Shown: positions 1 to 9,097 of the stretch, piece after piece
Numbering within the stretch: position 1 is the first letter of the stretch
Layout: each line of letters begins with the position of its first letter
Assembly (NCBI RefSeq): GCF_000621325.1
Contig: NZ_JHYQ01000014.1
Location: forward strand, 57,227-121,226
From: Thiothrix lacustris DSM 21227
Lineage (GTDB): Bacteria > Pseudomonadota > Gammaproteobacteria > Thiotrichales > Thiotrichaceae
Reading direction: 5' to 3'
DNA length: 64,000 bases
Made by a program: the position numbers and the translations under genes
The notes under the pieces: generated by a model
Database searches by the model: none
Told to the model about the DNA's origin: nothing
Seen by the model: the letters and a program-made list of their open reading frames with translations, nothing else

Positions 1-2
1 AC

Positions 3-1016
3 TGGCTGACGTCGTATCTGGAAACCGCCTTGTTGCGGGCGATTTGGTATCCAACTACTGTTGCCACACTGTCATGGCAAGTTAAACAGACTATCCGCCA
101 ATCACTCGAAGCCACTTGCGAAAACCCGGACGCGGAACTCCCGTTCAAACTGCACGACTTCGGCGCTCGCGGAGTGTCTTCCCACGAATCCGCAGCCCTC
201 GGCGGCATGGCGCATTTGGTCAATTTCATGGGCACGGATACGGTTGTGGCCTTGCTGGCAGCGCGGAAATATTACGGCGCAGACATGGCGGGCTTCTCGA
301 TTCCGGCGGCGGAACACTCCACCATTACCGCGTGGGGACGCGATGGCGAAGCAGACGCTTACGCCAATATGCTCAAGCAATTCGCCAAACCGGGGAAATT
401 GTTAGCGGTGGTGTCCGACTCCTACGACATTCACCACGCGGTTTCCGAGATTTGGGGCAAGCAATTGCGGGCGCAAGTCGAAAGCAGCGGCGCAACCGTG
501 GTGATCCGCCCTGATTCCGGCGTGCCAGAAGACATCGTGCCGGAAGTGCTGGAACGCCTGTATGCCGAATTCGGCGGACGGGTAAACAGCAAGGGTTACA
601 AAGTGCTGAGTGATTGCGTGCGGGTGATCCAAGGCGACGGGGTGGATGTGGACTCCATCGGCGTGATTTTGCAACGTATCCAGCAAGCGGGCTTTTCCAC
701 CGAAAACGTCGCGTTTGGCATGGGCGGCGGGCTGTTGCAGAAGGTTAACCGCGACACCTTGAGCTTTGCCATGAAAGCTTCCGCGATCCAGATCAATGGT
801 GCATGGCGTGACGTGTACAAACAGCCGGTCACCGATTCCGGCAAGCACTCCAAACGTGGGCGGCTGGCGGTAATTCGCGATGCTGGCAAGCTGACAACCA
901 TCCGCGAAGATGCCCTGTCGTGGGAAAGCAATTTGCTGCGCCCAGTGTTCCGCAACGGCGAGTTGCTGGTGGATGATCGTTTTGAGGTAGTACGGGAGCG
1001 TAGCAACACCGTATAA
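3..1016 (+). CDS. nadV: Nicotinamide phosphoribosyltransferase (5' end outside window)
   Basis: The enzyme converts nicotinamide plus PRPP to nicotinamide mononucleotide for cytoplasmic NAD salvage. The reading frame is open from base 3, and an apparent TTG start at 30 is internal, because the upstream residues [11 protein letters not shown] continue the conserved NAMPT segment that runs into [11 protein letters not shown]. Family landmarks are [10 protein letters not shown] (around 164-193), SDSYDIHH (around 415-438), the phosphoribosyl-binding IRPDSG (around 504-521) and the glycine-rich [10 protein letters not shown] (around 712-741). Only the C-terminal two thirds of the usual 460-490 residues is present. 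Nicotinate phosphoribosyltransferase is a more distant alternative. The gene ends 8 bases before yidD. Confidence 0.85.
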   Translation, partial: WLTSYLETALLRAIWYPTTVATLSWQVKQTIRQSLEATCENPDAELPFKLHDFGARGVSSHESAALGGMAHLVNFMGTDTVVALLAARKYYGADMAGFSIPAAEHSTITAWGRDGEADAYANMLKQFAKPGKLLAVVSDSYDIHHAVSEIWGKQLRAQVESSGATVVIRPDSGVPEDIVPEVLERLYAEFGGRVNSKGYKVLSDCVRVIQGDGVDVDSIGVILQRIQQAGFSTENVAFGMGGGLLQKVNRDTLSFAMKASAIQINGAWRDVYKQPVTDSGKHSKRGRLAVIRDAGKLTTIREDALSWESNLLRPVFRNGELLVDDRFEVVRERSNTV

Positions 1017-1024
1017 TCGAGGGC

Positions 1025-1282
1025 ATGAAATACCCACTCATCCTCATTATCCGCTTCTACCAATTGTTCCTCAGCCCGATGCTGGGGAGCAATTGCCGCT
1101 TCTACCCCACCTGTTCGCATTACGCGAAGGAAGCGATTGAAACCCACGGCGCACTCAAAGGCAGTTGGCTCGCCATTCGCCGCATCGGCCGCTGCAACCC
1201 GTGGAACGAAGGCGGGGTTGACCCCGTGCCGGAAGCCTGTGGCTGCGGCAAACACCCGCAAAAGCCGCCTGACCCCGAATAG
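1025..1282 (+). CDS. yidD: Membrane protein insertion efficiency factor YidD
   Basis: This 85-residue protein has the YidD signature: an N-terminal amphipathic stretch ([14 protein letters not shown]), then [18 protein letters not shown], a [15 protein letters not shown] segment and a DPVP motif with a Cys-rich tail. YidD is a small membrane-associated factor that assists YidC/Sec-dependent inner-membrane insertion. In most proteobacteria it lies between rnpA and yidC. Here it sits apart from them, behind the NAD-salvage gene, so it is either relocated or a second copy. Length is normal for the family. Confidence 0.94.
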   Translation: MKYPLILIIRFYQLFLSPMLGSNCRFYPTCSHYAKEAIETHGALKGSWLAIRRIGRCNPWNEGGVDPVPEACGCGKHPQKPPDPE

Positions 1283-1354
1283 CGCGTTCATCTGCCCATC
1301 ATTTACATCCTGTCGGACTGCTTATACCCTCTAATAAAAAACAGGATAAAAGCC

Positions 1355-2059
1355 ATGTCAGAGTCACCAAAAGCTCAAATACCAGAACTGTTCGATCTCG
1401 TCGTCACCGGGCATAGCTCCGACAAATCGGTCGAAGCCTTGGTGCGCGACGTCCTCACCTTGCTGGATGACAACAGCCCTTACCTCGAATTCAAGCTGTC
1501 GGATGCGCTACTGTTCAACAACGGCATGGTATCCATCCGCGAAAACATCAGTCAGGTCGAAGCCGAAGCCATCAGCCAGCAACTCAGCACATTGGCTATC
1601 AAATGCGCGATACGCCCCACCCTACAACTGGTTCCTCTGGAAGAAAATACCCAACTCACCGGCCCGCTGTACACCTGCCCTGCCTGCAAACACCAGCAAG
1701 TTCAAACCAAAGAGCACAATGAAAAATGTGAAGCATGCGGTGTGATCGGTGACAGTTTCCTGCGCACCCAGCGCATGAAAGAAGCCGTGGAAAGCGAACG
1801 CCAGAAATACGAAAACGAACTCAGCAAAAGCATCAAGGCAGCAGAAGAAAGCGCCAAGCGTTATGAAAGCGATTCAATGTATCAAGAAGCCCGTCGTCAA
1901 CTAGGCGTTGAAGACAAATCAGGCGACTCCAAACTAAAAATAGTTGCTGTTGTGGCTGCCATCGGCATTGGCATCGCCACCCTGTATGCGTTCAATAAAC
2001 CTGACAAGACAACAGCACCGCAACCTGAAACAGTCGCGGCTACTGCCCCTCCGCAATAA
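1355..2059 (+). CDS. Unrecognised zinc-ribbon protein with C-terminal membrane segment
   Basis: No named family was recognised. The 234-residue product has an N-terminal globular region of about 105 residues, a four-cysteine zinc-ribbon pattern (C108, C111, C125, C128; CPAC and CEAC), a charged probably coiled-coil helix (about 135-190) and one hydrophobic segment (about 195-213) followed by a Thr/Pro/Ala tail. The layout suggests a cytoplasmic domain anchored by a C-terminal helix. The gene stands alone between yidD and the convergent tpm, with a 72-base leader. Function is not inferred. Confidence 0.72.
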   Translation: MSESPKAQIPELFDLVVTGHSSDKSVEALVRDVLTLLDDNSPYLEFKLSDALLFNNGMVSIRENISQVEAEAISQQLSTLAIKCAIRPTLQLVPLEENTQLTGPLYTCPACKHQQVQTKEHNEKCEACGVIGDSFLRTQRMKEAVESERQKYENELSKSIKAAEESAKRYESDSMYQEARRQLGVEDKSGDSKLKIVAVVAAIGIGIATLYAFNKPDKTTAPQPETVAATAPPQ

Positions 2060-2064
2060 TTCCC

Positions 2065-2721
2065 TTAATTCGGCGTCAGCAAATACACCTTTTCCTCCAG
2101 CCGGGTTACGCCCCGCTGGCGGAAACCGGGTTCATCAGCCAGCGCATCCAGCACCAACAGACGTTCCACCGTACACTGTTGCTCGTACAAGCCCCGCACT
2201 TCCGACTCATGCACCGCAAACGGCGGCCCCTTCATTTCGCTCTGATCATATTCCAGCGTAATCAATAAAGTCTGCACACCCGGTGGCAAGATAGCCATGA
2301 AGTGTTGTGCATAACGAACCCGCATCTCCGGCGGCAAGGCAATCAGCGAGGCACGGTCAAACACCCCGGCACATTCCCGCACATCCACGGAACTCAACTG
2401 GAAAAAATCACCCCGCAAAATCACCAGACCATCGCATTCCCAACGCTCAAACGCGCCTTGCTGGGTAACGGTTGGCTTCAAGCCATTCTCGGCAAAAAAG
2501 TCGCGGACAGCAATCGCACTGATCTCTATCCCGGTCACGTTAAAACCTTGCGCCTGTAACCACAGCATGTCGCGACTTTTGCCACACAAAGGCACAAAAA
2601 TCCGGCCACCGGCAGGCACGACCATCCGCCCCCAGAATGCTTGTAAATGGCTATTGATTTCAGGCTGATGGAAACCAATCTGGTTTTGTTCCCAACGCTC
2701 AAGCCAAAATTCTGCTTGCAT
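2065..2721 (-). CDS. tpm: Thiopurine S-methyltransferase
   Basis: A SAM-dependent methyltransferase of 218 residues. It opens with the family signature FWLERWEQNQIGFHQPEIN, followed by a SAM-binding region (RIFVPLCGKSRDM, about 40-52) and FDRASLIALPPEMR. The start at 2721 is chosen because the family N-terminus begins MQAEFW; the longer reading frame upstream only adds residues overlapping the neighbouring gene. Bacterial TPMTs methylate thiopurines and in several species also selenium or tellurium compounds. The same-strand upstream neighbour is the RimK-like ligase, 19 bases away. Confidence 0.9.
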   Translation of the reverse strand: MQAEFWLERWEQNQIGFHQPEINSHLQAFWGRMVVPAGGRIFVPLCGKSRDMLWLQAQGFNVTGIEISAIAVRDFFAENGLKPTVTQQGAFERWECDGLVILRGDFFQLSSVDVRECAGVFDRASLIALPPEMRVRYAQHFMAILPPGVQTLLITLEYDQSEMKGPPFAVHESEVRGLYEQQCTVERLLVLDALADEPGFRQRGVTRLEEKVYLLTPN

Positions 2722-2740
2722 AGTATCCGCTCCTCTATCG

Positions 2741-4204
2741 CTATCCCTGCTCCAGCCGTCGCCGGAACTCACCCATGATCCGCTGGTAAAGCTGTTTACC
2801 CAGCACCTTGTCTTCCACGCCATACTCTAGGCTAGGGTTGTCATTGACCTCAATCACCACCACCCCGGTAGCGGTCTGTTTCAGGTCGACTCCGTACAAG
2901 CCATTGCCGATCAAACCCGCAGCCCGTAATGCCGTTGCTAACACCGTAGCCGGAACAGCATCCACAGGCAAGGTTTCCCACTTGCCTTCTTTCGCCTTGC
3001 CGCCGGTATTGTGGTTAATGATTTGCCAATGCCCGCGTGACATGAAGTAACGGCACGCGTACAACGCCTCGCCATTCAACACCCCGATGCGCCAATCGAA
3101 CTCCGTATAAGTATACGCCTGCGCCAGAATCAGTGCCGAATGCTGGAACAATTCCGCCGCTGCACGCTCCATTTCCTCGCGATTACTCGCCTTGAACATG
3201 CCCCGCGAAAACGACCCGTCAGGAATTTTCAACACCACCGGGTAGCCCAGTTGCTGCTCTGCCTTATCCAATTCGCCTTTCGCCAGAATTAGGCTCGCAG
3301 GCGTCGCCACCCCATTCGCCGTCAGCAATTCGCTCAGGAAAATCTTATTCACACAGCGGCGGATCGAATCCGGGTCATCAATCACCACCATGCCCTCGTT
3401 GGCAGCCTTGCGGGCAAAACGGTAAGTATGGTGATTCAAGGCCGTGGTTTCGCGGATAAACAGCGCATCGTATTCCAGCAAATGCCCGAAATCCTTGGGC
3501 GTGATCAGTTCCGCTGCAATGCCCTGTTCGGCAGCCGCGCGGATGAAGGCTTGCAAGGCTTTCGCATCCGACGGTGGCAACTTTTCTTCCGGGTTATGCA
3601 AAATCGCCAGATCGTAACGCGCCTGTTTGGCACTCGCAGGCTTTTGCCAACGTTGGCGGACTTGCTTGTCGAGCACTTGCAGGAAAAAATGTTCCTGCGG
3701 GTAACTCAACTTATCCAACGTTCCCGCCCGCAATTTGCTGATGCGCCAGCGCCCATTGCGGCGAAATTCCACCCGCAATAACGGTACGCGGAACGCCTCA
3801 TAGAGTTTGCGTGCCAAGGGGCGCAGGGTTTCGCTGTCGCATTTACCGAAATGCAGCACGATTTCAAAGCGCGAAATATCCACGCCATGTGCTTCTTGCC
3901 CCAGCGCTTTGTTGACCAATGCATCCAGATCGTCCAGCACCGGACCGTACAAGGTCTTGCGGGTCAAATCCTGCAAAGTGCTGACGGTGGGGAGCACCCG
4001 ATGCCCCCGCGCTTCCGCCAGCAAGGACGCATAGTAACCGAGACTTTGGTAAGACAAGTCGCGGCACAAATTGATGACATGCAAATGCGGACGCTTCGCC
4101 CACACCTCCCCCGTCAGATAATCCTTGACCGTTGCCAGCGGGTGTTCGGGAAAATCTTTTTTCCAATGCTTGAGGTCATCGACCAGCAACAAATAGTCAG
4201 GCAT
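2741..4204 (-). CDS. RimK family ATP-grasp ligase with N-terminal accessory domain
   Basis: The 487-residue product has an N-terminal domain of about 200 residues (LLLVDDLKHW and later the VEFRRNGRWRISKL segment) followed by a RimK-type ATP-grasp domain. The ATP-grasp features are KIPDGSFSRGMFKA, YTYTEFDWRIGVL and the metal-binding VIEVNDNPSLEYGVED near the C-terminus. Family members add amino acids such as glutamate to peptides or proteins. The start at 4204 gives MPDYLLLVDD, which fits better than the ATG 24 codons upstream that overlaps the divergent gene. It is divergent from the GNAT/C39 gene with 62 bases between starts, so the two probably share a control region. Confidence 0.86.
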   Translation of the reverse strand: MPDYLLLVDDLKHWKKDFPEHPLATVKDYLTGEVWAKRPHLHVINLCRDLSYQSLGYYASLLAEARGHRVLPTVSTLQDLTRKTLYGPVLDDLDALVNKALGQEAHGVDISRFEIVLHFGKCDSETLRPLARKLYEAFRVPLLRVEFRRNGRWRISKLRAGTLDKLSYPQEHFFLQVLDKQVRQRWQKPASAKQARYDLAILHNPEEKLPPSDAKALQAFIRAAAEQGIAAELITPKDFGHLLEYDALFIRETTALNHHTYRFARKAANEGMVVIDDPDSIRRCVNKIFLSELLTANGVATPASLILAKGELDKAEQQLGYPVVLKIPDGSFSRGMFKASNREEMERAAAELFQHSALILAQAYTYTEFDWRIGVLNGEALYACRYFMSRGHWQIINHNTGGKAKEGKWETLPVDAVPATVLATALRAAGLIGNGLYGVDLKQTATGVVVIEVNDNPSLEYGVEDKVLGKQLYQRIMGEFRRRLEQG

Positions 4205-4266
4205 GTAAGCGTTATCCCCATCGTTCGTGTAATAATTAATTTTGGTAAATTTAAGGCTACCCCCGC

Positions 4267-5376
4267 ATGTTTGCAACCGATATTCGTCCCGCCACCAACG
4301 CCGACATTGCGGCGCTGGTCACACTGGAAAACGCCAGCTTTGATAGCGACCGCTTAAGCCGCCGCAGTTTCCGCTATTTCCTGCAACACGAGCAAAACTG
4401 TTTTCTGGTGGCGTATCAGGGGCAAACCCTCGCAGGTTATGTGCTGGCATTATTGCACCGGGGCACGCATCTGGCACGTATTTACTCCCTTGCCGTCGAT
4501 GCCAGCCAGCGCGGGCGCGGTATCGCCCAACAATTGCTCGAACACGCTGAAAAAGCCTGTGCCGAAAACGGGCGCGTCAGTATGCGCTTGGAAGTACGCA
4601 CCGATAACGACAGTGCCATTCGCCTCTACCAGCGTTTGGGTTACAAGCCCTTCGGCGAATACAAGGATTATTACGAAGACCATGCCGATGCGCTGCGCCT
4701 GCAAAAACGTATCTTGCACCCCAAAGCCCAAACCACCCATGTGGATGTGCCTTATTACCCACAACACACTGATTTTACCTGCGGCCCGGCAGCCTTGATG
4801 ATGGGCATGGCAGCCCTCAGCGCCCAACAAACCATGAGCATGAGCGAAGAGTTGGGCATCTGGCGCGAATCCACCACCATTTACATGATGGCAGGGCATG
4901 GCGGGTGCAGCCCGGTGGGGTTGGCGTTGGCGGCGATCCGACGCGGTTACAGCGCTGCAACTTACCTGTCTTCAACCGAAACGCCGTTTATTGACTCGGT
5001 GCGCGATGAAGACAAAAAGCAGGTGATTGAACAGGTACATCAGGATTTCCTGCACCAACTGGCGGAACAGGCCGCCCCGGTGCATTACACCAACATTACC
5101 CAAGTGGAATTGGAAGCGGCACTAGAACAAGGCCATGTGCCACTGGTGCTGATCAGCACCTACCGCTTCGACCACAAAAAGACCCCGCATTGGGTCGTGG
5201 TCGCGGCGATCGACAAGCGTTTCATCTACATCCATGACCCTTACATCAATGAACCCGACTACCGCTTTGCGCTGGATAATCAGTACTTACCGATCAGTCG
5301 CAGTGATTTCGACAAGATGTCACAGTTCGGGCAATCACGCTTGCGCACGGCGGTGATCATCGGCAGAAGAGTGTAA
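4267..5376 (+). CDS. GNAT acetyltransferase fused to C39-like peptidase domain
   Basis: This 369-residue fusion has a RimI-like GNAT domain (about 1-150; the acetyl-CoA loop is in SQRGRGIAQQLLEHAE) and a papain-like C39/DUF3335 domain (about 155-369). The peptidase part keeps a likely catalytic set: C172 in TCGPAA, H308 in HWVVVA and D324 in HDP. The GNAT half would acetylate an amino group. The peptidase half resembles the leader-peptide proteases of double-glycine exporters, but there is no ABC transporter here. Together with the divergent ATP-grasp gene it suggests a peptide or protein modification function with unknown substrate. Confidence 0.88.
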   Translation: MFATDIRPATNADIAALVTLENASFDSDRLSRRSFRYFLQHEQNCFLVAYQGQTLAGYVLALLHRGTHLARIYSLAVDASQRGRGIAQQLLEHAEKACAENGRVSMRLEVRTDNDSAIRLYQRLGYKPFGEYKDYYEDHADALRLQKRILHPKAQTTHVDVPYYPQHTDFTCGPAALMMGMAALSAQQTMSMSEELGIWRESTTIYMMAGHGGCSPVGLALAAIRRGYSAATYLSSTETPFIDSVRDEDKKQVIEQVHQDFLHQLAEQAAPVHYTNITQVELEAALEQGHVPLVLISTYRFDHKKTPHWVVVAAIDKRFIYIHDPYINEPDYRFALDNQYLPISRSDFDKMSQFGQSRLRTAVIIGRRV

Positions 5377-5616
5377 GCGCCGTGTATCTTCAGAAGTTTC
5401 TTCTCCAAAATAGATGTTTAATAAAAACATTGGAGTAGTTTCCAATGCCTCCGCTAACCGCACCATCGTCGATAATTTCGCATCAGTAATATCTTCACTG
5501 AGCAATCGATACCATGTTTGGCGTGAAATATCGGCACGCCGGGCAACTTCTGACTTAGAAATCCCTAATCTCGCAACACGCTGACCAAGGTAATCGGCAA
5601 GATCTTTTGCTGACAT
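5335..5616 (-). CDS. XRE-family helix-turn-helix protein
   Basis: A 93-residue DNA-binding protein with one Cro/CI-type HTH (about 16-70; GISKSEVARRADISRQTWYRLL is the helix-turn-helix core). The C-terminal 14 codons overlap the 3' end of the GNAT/C39 gene in antisense. GGAGGAGC lies just upstream of the ATG as a good ribosome binding site. No toxin or other partner follows on the same strand, so whether it is an antitoxin-like or a free-standing regulator cannot be decided. Confidence 0.8.
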   Translation of the reverse strand: MSAKDLADYLGQRVARLGISKSEVARRADISRQTWYRLLSEDITDAKLSTMVRLAEALETTPMFLLNIYFGEETSEDTRRLHSSADDHRRAQA

Positions 5617-5733
5617 GAGAGCTCCTCCGGCTTCTATTTTGTTGTAAATGACCCTTTGTGCTTATGTCGCATTAAACAGGATAAACGTTCACCACAGATG
5701 CTTAAAAATAGATTTCTCTAATGTAGATTTTAT

Positions 5734-6867
5734 TTAATGTAATCTCACTGCATAGGATAATAAATCTTTTTCCCCACTACGCTGCACGACCAACGTCACC
5801 GTTTCACCTGCGGTGTATTGTGCCAACACTAGTTTCAGGTCAGTCATATTATGGATAGTCACGCCCTCCAAACTGACCACTCGATCAGCCTCACGCACAC
5901 CTGCTTTCACTGCACCGCTATTGGGGTCTAATGCGGTAACTACCAGACTATCTTCCTGATTATTCAACAACAAACCCAACCGTCCCAGCGGCGGCAGCTC
6001 CAATAACGGGCTGGGTAGCGTGTGATCAACACTGTTCGGCGGCGCATCCGACGAGCTAGCACTAGCAACGGTGGCTAGCTTGATAGCTGGGATTTGCCGG
6101 ATCACATCTGCGGGAATGCCAGCGCCGTCGCTGATATGCCCGACGCCCGCGAACACTACCACCTGATGCTGTGGGTGTTTTTGCAGATAATTCACCACAT
6201 TGTACGCCATGGTTTCATCCCAAATGCGCTGTACGGTCAAGAAATGCTCAAATTGTGTTTTATCCTTGGAATGCACTGCAAAAATCTTTTGTAGCCGTGC
6301 CCGGTAAGCGGTATCTGGCGGGTTAATCGTCGCGGGTAATTGCGCTCGTTCGGTACTGCTCAAGGCTTCCAACCCACCTTTGGACACTTTGCGGGTCAGC
6401 TCGACCGGCGCATTCAGGGCAATTACCGGCAAATGGTTGGCCTTGGCGTATTCCATGATCGGGCGTAACTGGCGGTAATCGTAGCCCCAACGATCGAAAT
6501 ATTCCGTGCCACGCAACAGCTCGGTTTCGTTGATTTTTCCCGCCAGAAAGTCGTTGACCGCCGCTTGAAACGGCTGCTGGAACCATTCCACACCAATCGC
6601 AATGTTAGGATTTTTTTGGTGTAATGCCCGCAATACAGCCAGTTGGTTGAGGTGGTGGTCGTAACGGTCGTGGACTTCACCCACGAATACCACCCGGTTT
6701 TGCGCCAAGGTGTCTGCGAGCGGCTTAGCCAGTGGATGTGCGTCAACATACGCCAACGCATCTTCCGGTGTTGCTGCCATCGCCCCCCAAGGCAAGCACG
6801 TAACCAACAGCATGACCATGACACGACTCATACGATGGATTAATGATTTATGCCGATTCTGAAACAT
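5734..6867 (-). CDS. ChaN-like (Tiki/DUF399) periplasmic protein with PDZ domain
   Basis: The 377-residue protein has a signal peptide (cleavage likely after AMA, residue 31), a ChaN-like domain with the metal/haem-associated VFVGEVHDRYDHH and GVEWFQQPFQ motifs (about 55-255), and a C-terminal PDZ domain (about 290-375; LGLLLNNQEDSLVVTALDPNSGA). ChaN proteins bind haem and belong to the EreA/Tiki metallo-hydrolase superfamily. The ATG at 6867 is favoured by an AGGA about 7 bases upstream; ATG at 6831 is possible. With the 6867 start the gene overlaps the divergent M1 peptidase by 18 bases at their 5' ends. Confidence 0.86.
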   Translation of the reverse strand: MFQNRHKSLIHRMSRVMVMLLVTCLPWGAMAATPEDALAYVDAHPLAKPLADTLAQNRVVFVGEVHDRYDHHLNQLAVLRALHQKNPNIAIGVEWFQQPFQAAVNDFLAGKINETELLRGTEYFDRWGYDYRQLRPIMEYAKANHLPVIALNAPVELTRKVSKGGLEALSSTERAQLPATINPPDTAYRARLQKIFAVHSKDKTQFEHFLTVQRIWDETMAYNVVNYLQKHPQHQVVVFAGVGHISDGAGIPADVIRQIPAIKLATVASASSSDAPPNSVDHTLPSPLLELPPLGRLGLLLNNQEDSLVVTALDPNSGAVKAGVREADRVVSLEGVTIHNMTDLKLVLAQYTAGETVTLVVQRSGEKDLLSYAVRLH

Positions 6868-8835
6868 CTTGTTGTCCTACTGGTTTGGTTATTGCCTGCC
6901 CTGTCAGTGGCAGACGCTTTGCCAGTGCTGCACCACAACCTGCGGGTCACACCTGACATCAAAACAGGCCGTTTGCAGGTGGAAGACACGCTGCAAGTGC
7001 CGGATAGCCTGCGGGTAAATGGCGCGTTTGAATTCACGCTCAACCCGGCCTTCAAGCTGAACTCCGCGCAGGGAGCAAGCCGCTATAGTATTCCACTTCT
7101 ACCAGAGCAGCGGGAGATCACCCTCAAATACAGTGGTAAGCTCGCCTCCACCCCTGACTGCGCGTGGCTGACGCAAGCTTGTGTACTGTTGAATGAAACA
7201 GGCATTTACCTCGACGGTGCCAGCCAATGGTATGCGCAAAGCGCCAATGCGCTGCACACCTTTGAACTGCACACCACCTTGCCCGAAGGTTGGGTCAGCC
7301 TCAGCCAAGGCAAACAGAGCGGCGATGGCTGGGCGGAAAACCAACCACAAGACAGCCTTTACTTACTGGCAGGCAAATTCCACGTTTACCAGCAACCCGG
7401 CAAGCACGCCACCGCGATGGTGTATTTGCAGGAAGCAGATGAAGCCCTTGCGCAACGCTACCTGCAAGCCAGCCAACAATATCTGGATGAGTATTCCGAC
7501 TTGCTGGGCGCGTACCCTTACGCCAAGTTTGCCACGGTGGAGAGTTTCTGGGAAACAGGCTGGGGAATGCCCTCGTTCACGCTGCTCGGTTCGCGGGTGA
7601 TGCGCTTGCCGTTTATCCTACACTCCTCGTTTCCGCATGAAATCTTGCACAATTGGTGGGGCAACGGGGTCTATGTCGACGCCAGCCAAGGCAACTGGTC
7701 GGAAGGGCTGACTGCGTACCTTGCCGATCAGCGCATCAAACAGCAAATGGGCGAAGGCACCGAATACCGCCGCAGCACCTTGCAAAAATACGCCACGTTT
7801 GTCGGCTCGCAAAACGATTTCCCGCTCACCAATTTCCGCAGCCGTCACGATGAAACCACCCAGGCGATTGGTTACGGCAAGTCGCTGATGCTGTTCCACA
7901 TGCTGCGCCAGCAGGTTGGCGAAGCGGCTTTTTTCAAAGGCTTGAAGGCTTTCTATCAGGAATACCGTTTCCGCCCCGCCACCTTTGGCAACTTGCTGGA
8001 CAGCTTGCACGCCGACCAAGCCTTCCGGCAAGTCTGGCTGGAAAGCACGGGTGCGCCACGTTTGAGCATCCAGTCACACACGCTTACGCCGCAAGGTACT
8101 GGCTACCGCCTGCAACTGACCTTGCAACAAACACAAAGCGGTAGAGCCTACCCGCTGGCGATTCCTGCCCACATCCGCTTTGCTGACAAACACCCCGCGC
8201 AAGTGGAAACCTTGTCGATGACACAAGCCACCCAAACCTTTGAGTTAAGCCTGCCTGCCGCCCCCGCACAACTGGCGCTTGACCCGGATTTCGACCTGTT
8301 CCGCCTGCCGGATGCGGCTGAAATGCCCGCCACCATTGGCGTGTTATACGGCAAAGAAACCAAGACCTACGTGCTGTCCCGCAAAACGGATGAAGCCATG
8401 CAAGTGGCGTGGGAAAGCTGGCTGGATGCGCTGAAAGCCCGCGACCCGACGCTGCGGGTGCAATACGACGATGCGCCATTGCCTGATACCGGCACGGTAA
8501 TCTTGCTGGGTGGCGACAGTGCGGCGCTGCAAGGCTTGCTCGAACGCGCCAAGCAACCGTTCAACATGACCGATGCGGCGTTTACCCTCAATAGCGTGAA
8601 TTACACCTGCGGGCTGCACACGCTAGCGCTGGGTTTACGCGCCGGGCAACAGAACATTGTGCTGCTGGATGCCTCCAGCCCCGACGGTCTGGATAAGATG
8701 CTGGCAAAACTGCCGCATTACGGCAAGTACAGCTATCTGGTATTCAATAGTGCAACCGGTGAAAACGTCGCAAAAGGGCAATGGGAAGTAACCGATTCGC
8801 CGCTGGTAGTGGATTTCCCCACTCATCGCCCCTAA
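6850..8835 (+). CDS. Secreted M1-family (gluzincin) metallopeptidase
   Basis: The 661-residue protein has a signal peptide (LVVLLVWLLPALSVADA), an N-terminal beta domain and a gluzincin core. The zinc motif is HEILH at 263-267, with the downstream ligand E285 in NWSEGL, one residue closer than in classical M1 enzymes. GAMEN, the usual exopeptidase motif, is replaced by a GWGMPSF segment, so aminopeptidase activity should not be assumed. It should act in the periplasm. The ribosome binding site is weak, and the start lies inside the 5' end of the divergent ChaN-like gene. Confidence 0.86.
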   Translation: MPILKHLVVLLVWLLPALSVADALPVLHHNLRVTPDIKTGRLQVEDTLQVPDSLRVNGAFEFTLNPAFKLNSAQGASRYSIPLLPEQREITLKYSGKLASTPDCAWLTQACVLLNETGIYLDGASQWYAQSANALHTFELHTTLPEGWVSLSQGKQSGDGWAENQPQDSLYLLAGKFHVYQQPGKHATAMVYLQEADEALAQRYLQASQQYLDEYSDLLGAYPYAKFATVESFWETGWGMPSFTLLGSRVMRLPFILHSSFPHEILHNWWGNGVYVDASQGNWSEGLTAYLADQRIKQQMGEGTEYRRSTLQKYATFVGSQNDFPLTNFRSRHDETTQAIGYGKSLMLFHMLRQQVGEAAFFKGLKAFYQEYRFRPATFGNLLDSLHADQAFRQVWLESTGAPRLSIQSHTLTPQGTGYRLQLTLQQTQSGRAYPLAIPAHIRFADKHPAQVETLSMTQATQTFELSLPAAPAQLALDPDFDLFRLPDAAEMPATIGVLYGKETKTYVLSRKTDEAMQVAWESWLDALKARDPTLRVQYDDAPLPDTGTVILLGGDSAALQGLLERAKQPFNMTDAAFTLNSVNYTCGLHTLALGLRAGQQNIVLLDASSPDGLDKMLAKLPHYGKYSYLVFNSATGENVAKGQWEVTDSPLVVDFPTHRP

Positions 8836-8963
8836 GGCTACGCATGTCATGAGCAGTCGTTACCATTCATAATACTTATGACAAACTGTTTTCAACAAAT
8901 CAGGAATGACCTGCTTTTGTACTCGATATGCATTTTTTTCTTGACTCTCTTGTAGATGGATTT

Positions 8964-8991
8964 AGCCGGGCGATTACCCGGCTTTTTTTTT
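8964..8991 (+). terminator. Rho-independent terminator
   Basis: Perfect 7-bp stem AGCCGGG/CCCGGCT with a 6-base loop followed by a run of nine T. It lies 129 bases after the M1 peptidase stop and would end that transcript, or a short RNA starting in between. Nothing else was seen in 8836-8963. Confidence 0.85.
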
Positions 8992-9097
8992 GCATCAATA
9001 CTAAGCAACAACTCAATCCAGTCATTAACATTATTGATAGATGGGTAAAATCACTGTAAAAGGTATACCGCCCCCCCCAATAAATGAGGATACAATA

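Noticed and set aside
402..1037. Long minus-strand frame under the NAMPT gene
   Set aside because: It is antisense to a clearly conserved enzyme and shows no family motif.
4445..4458. TGGCATTATTGCA as a sigma-54 promoter
   Set aside because: Spacing between GG and GC is too short and it lies inside a coding region.
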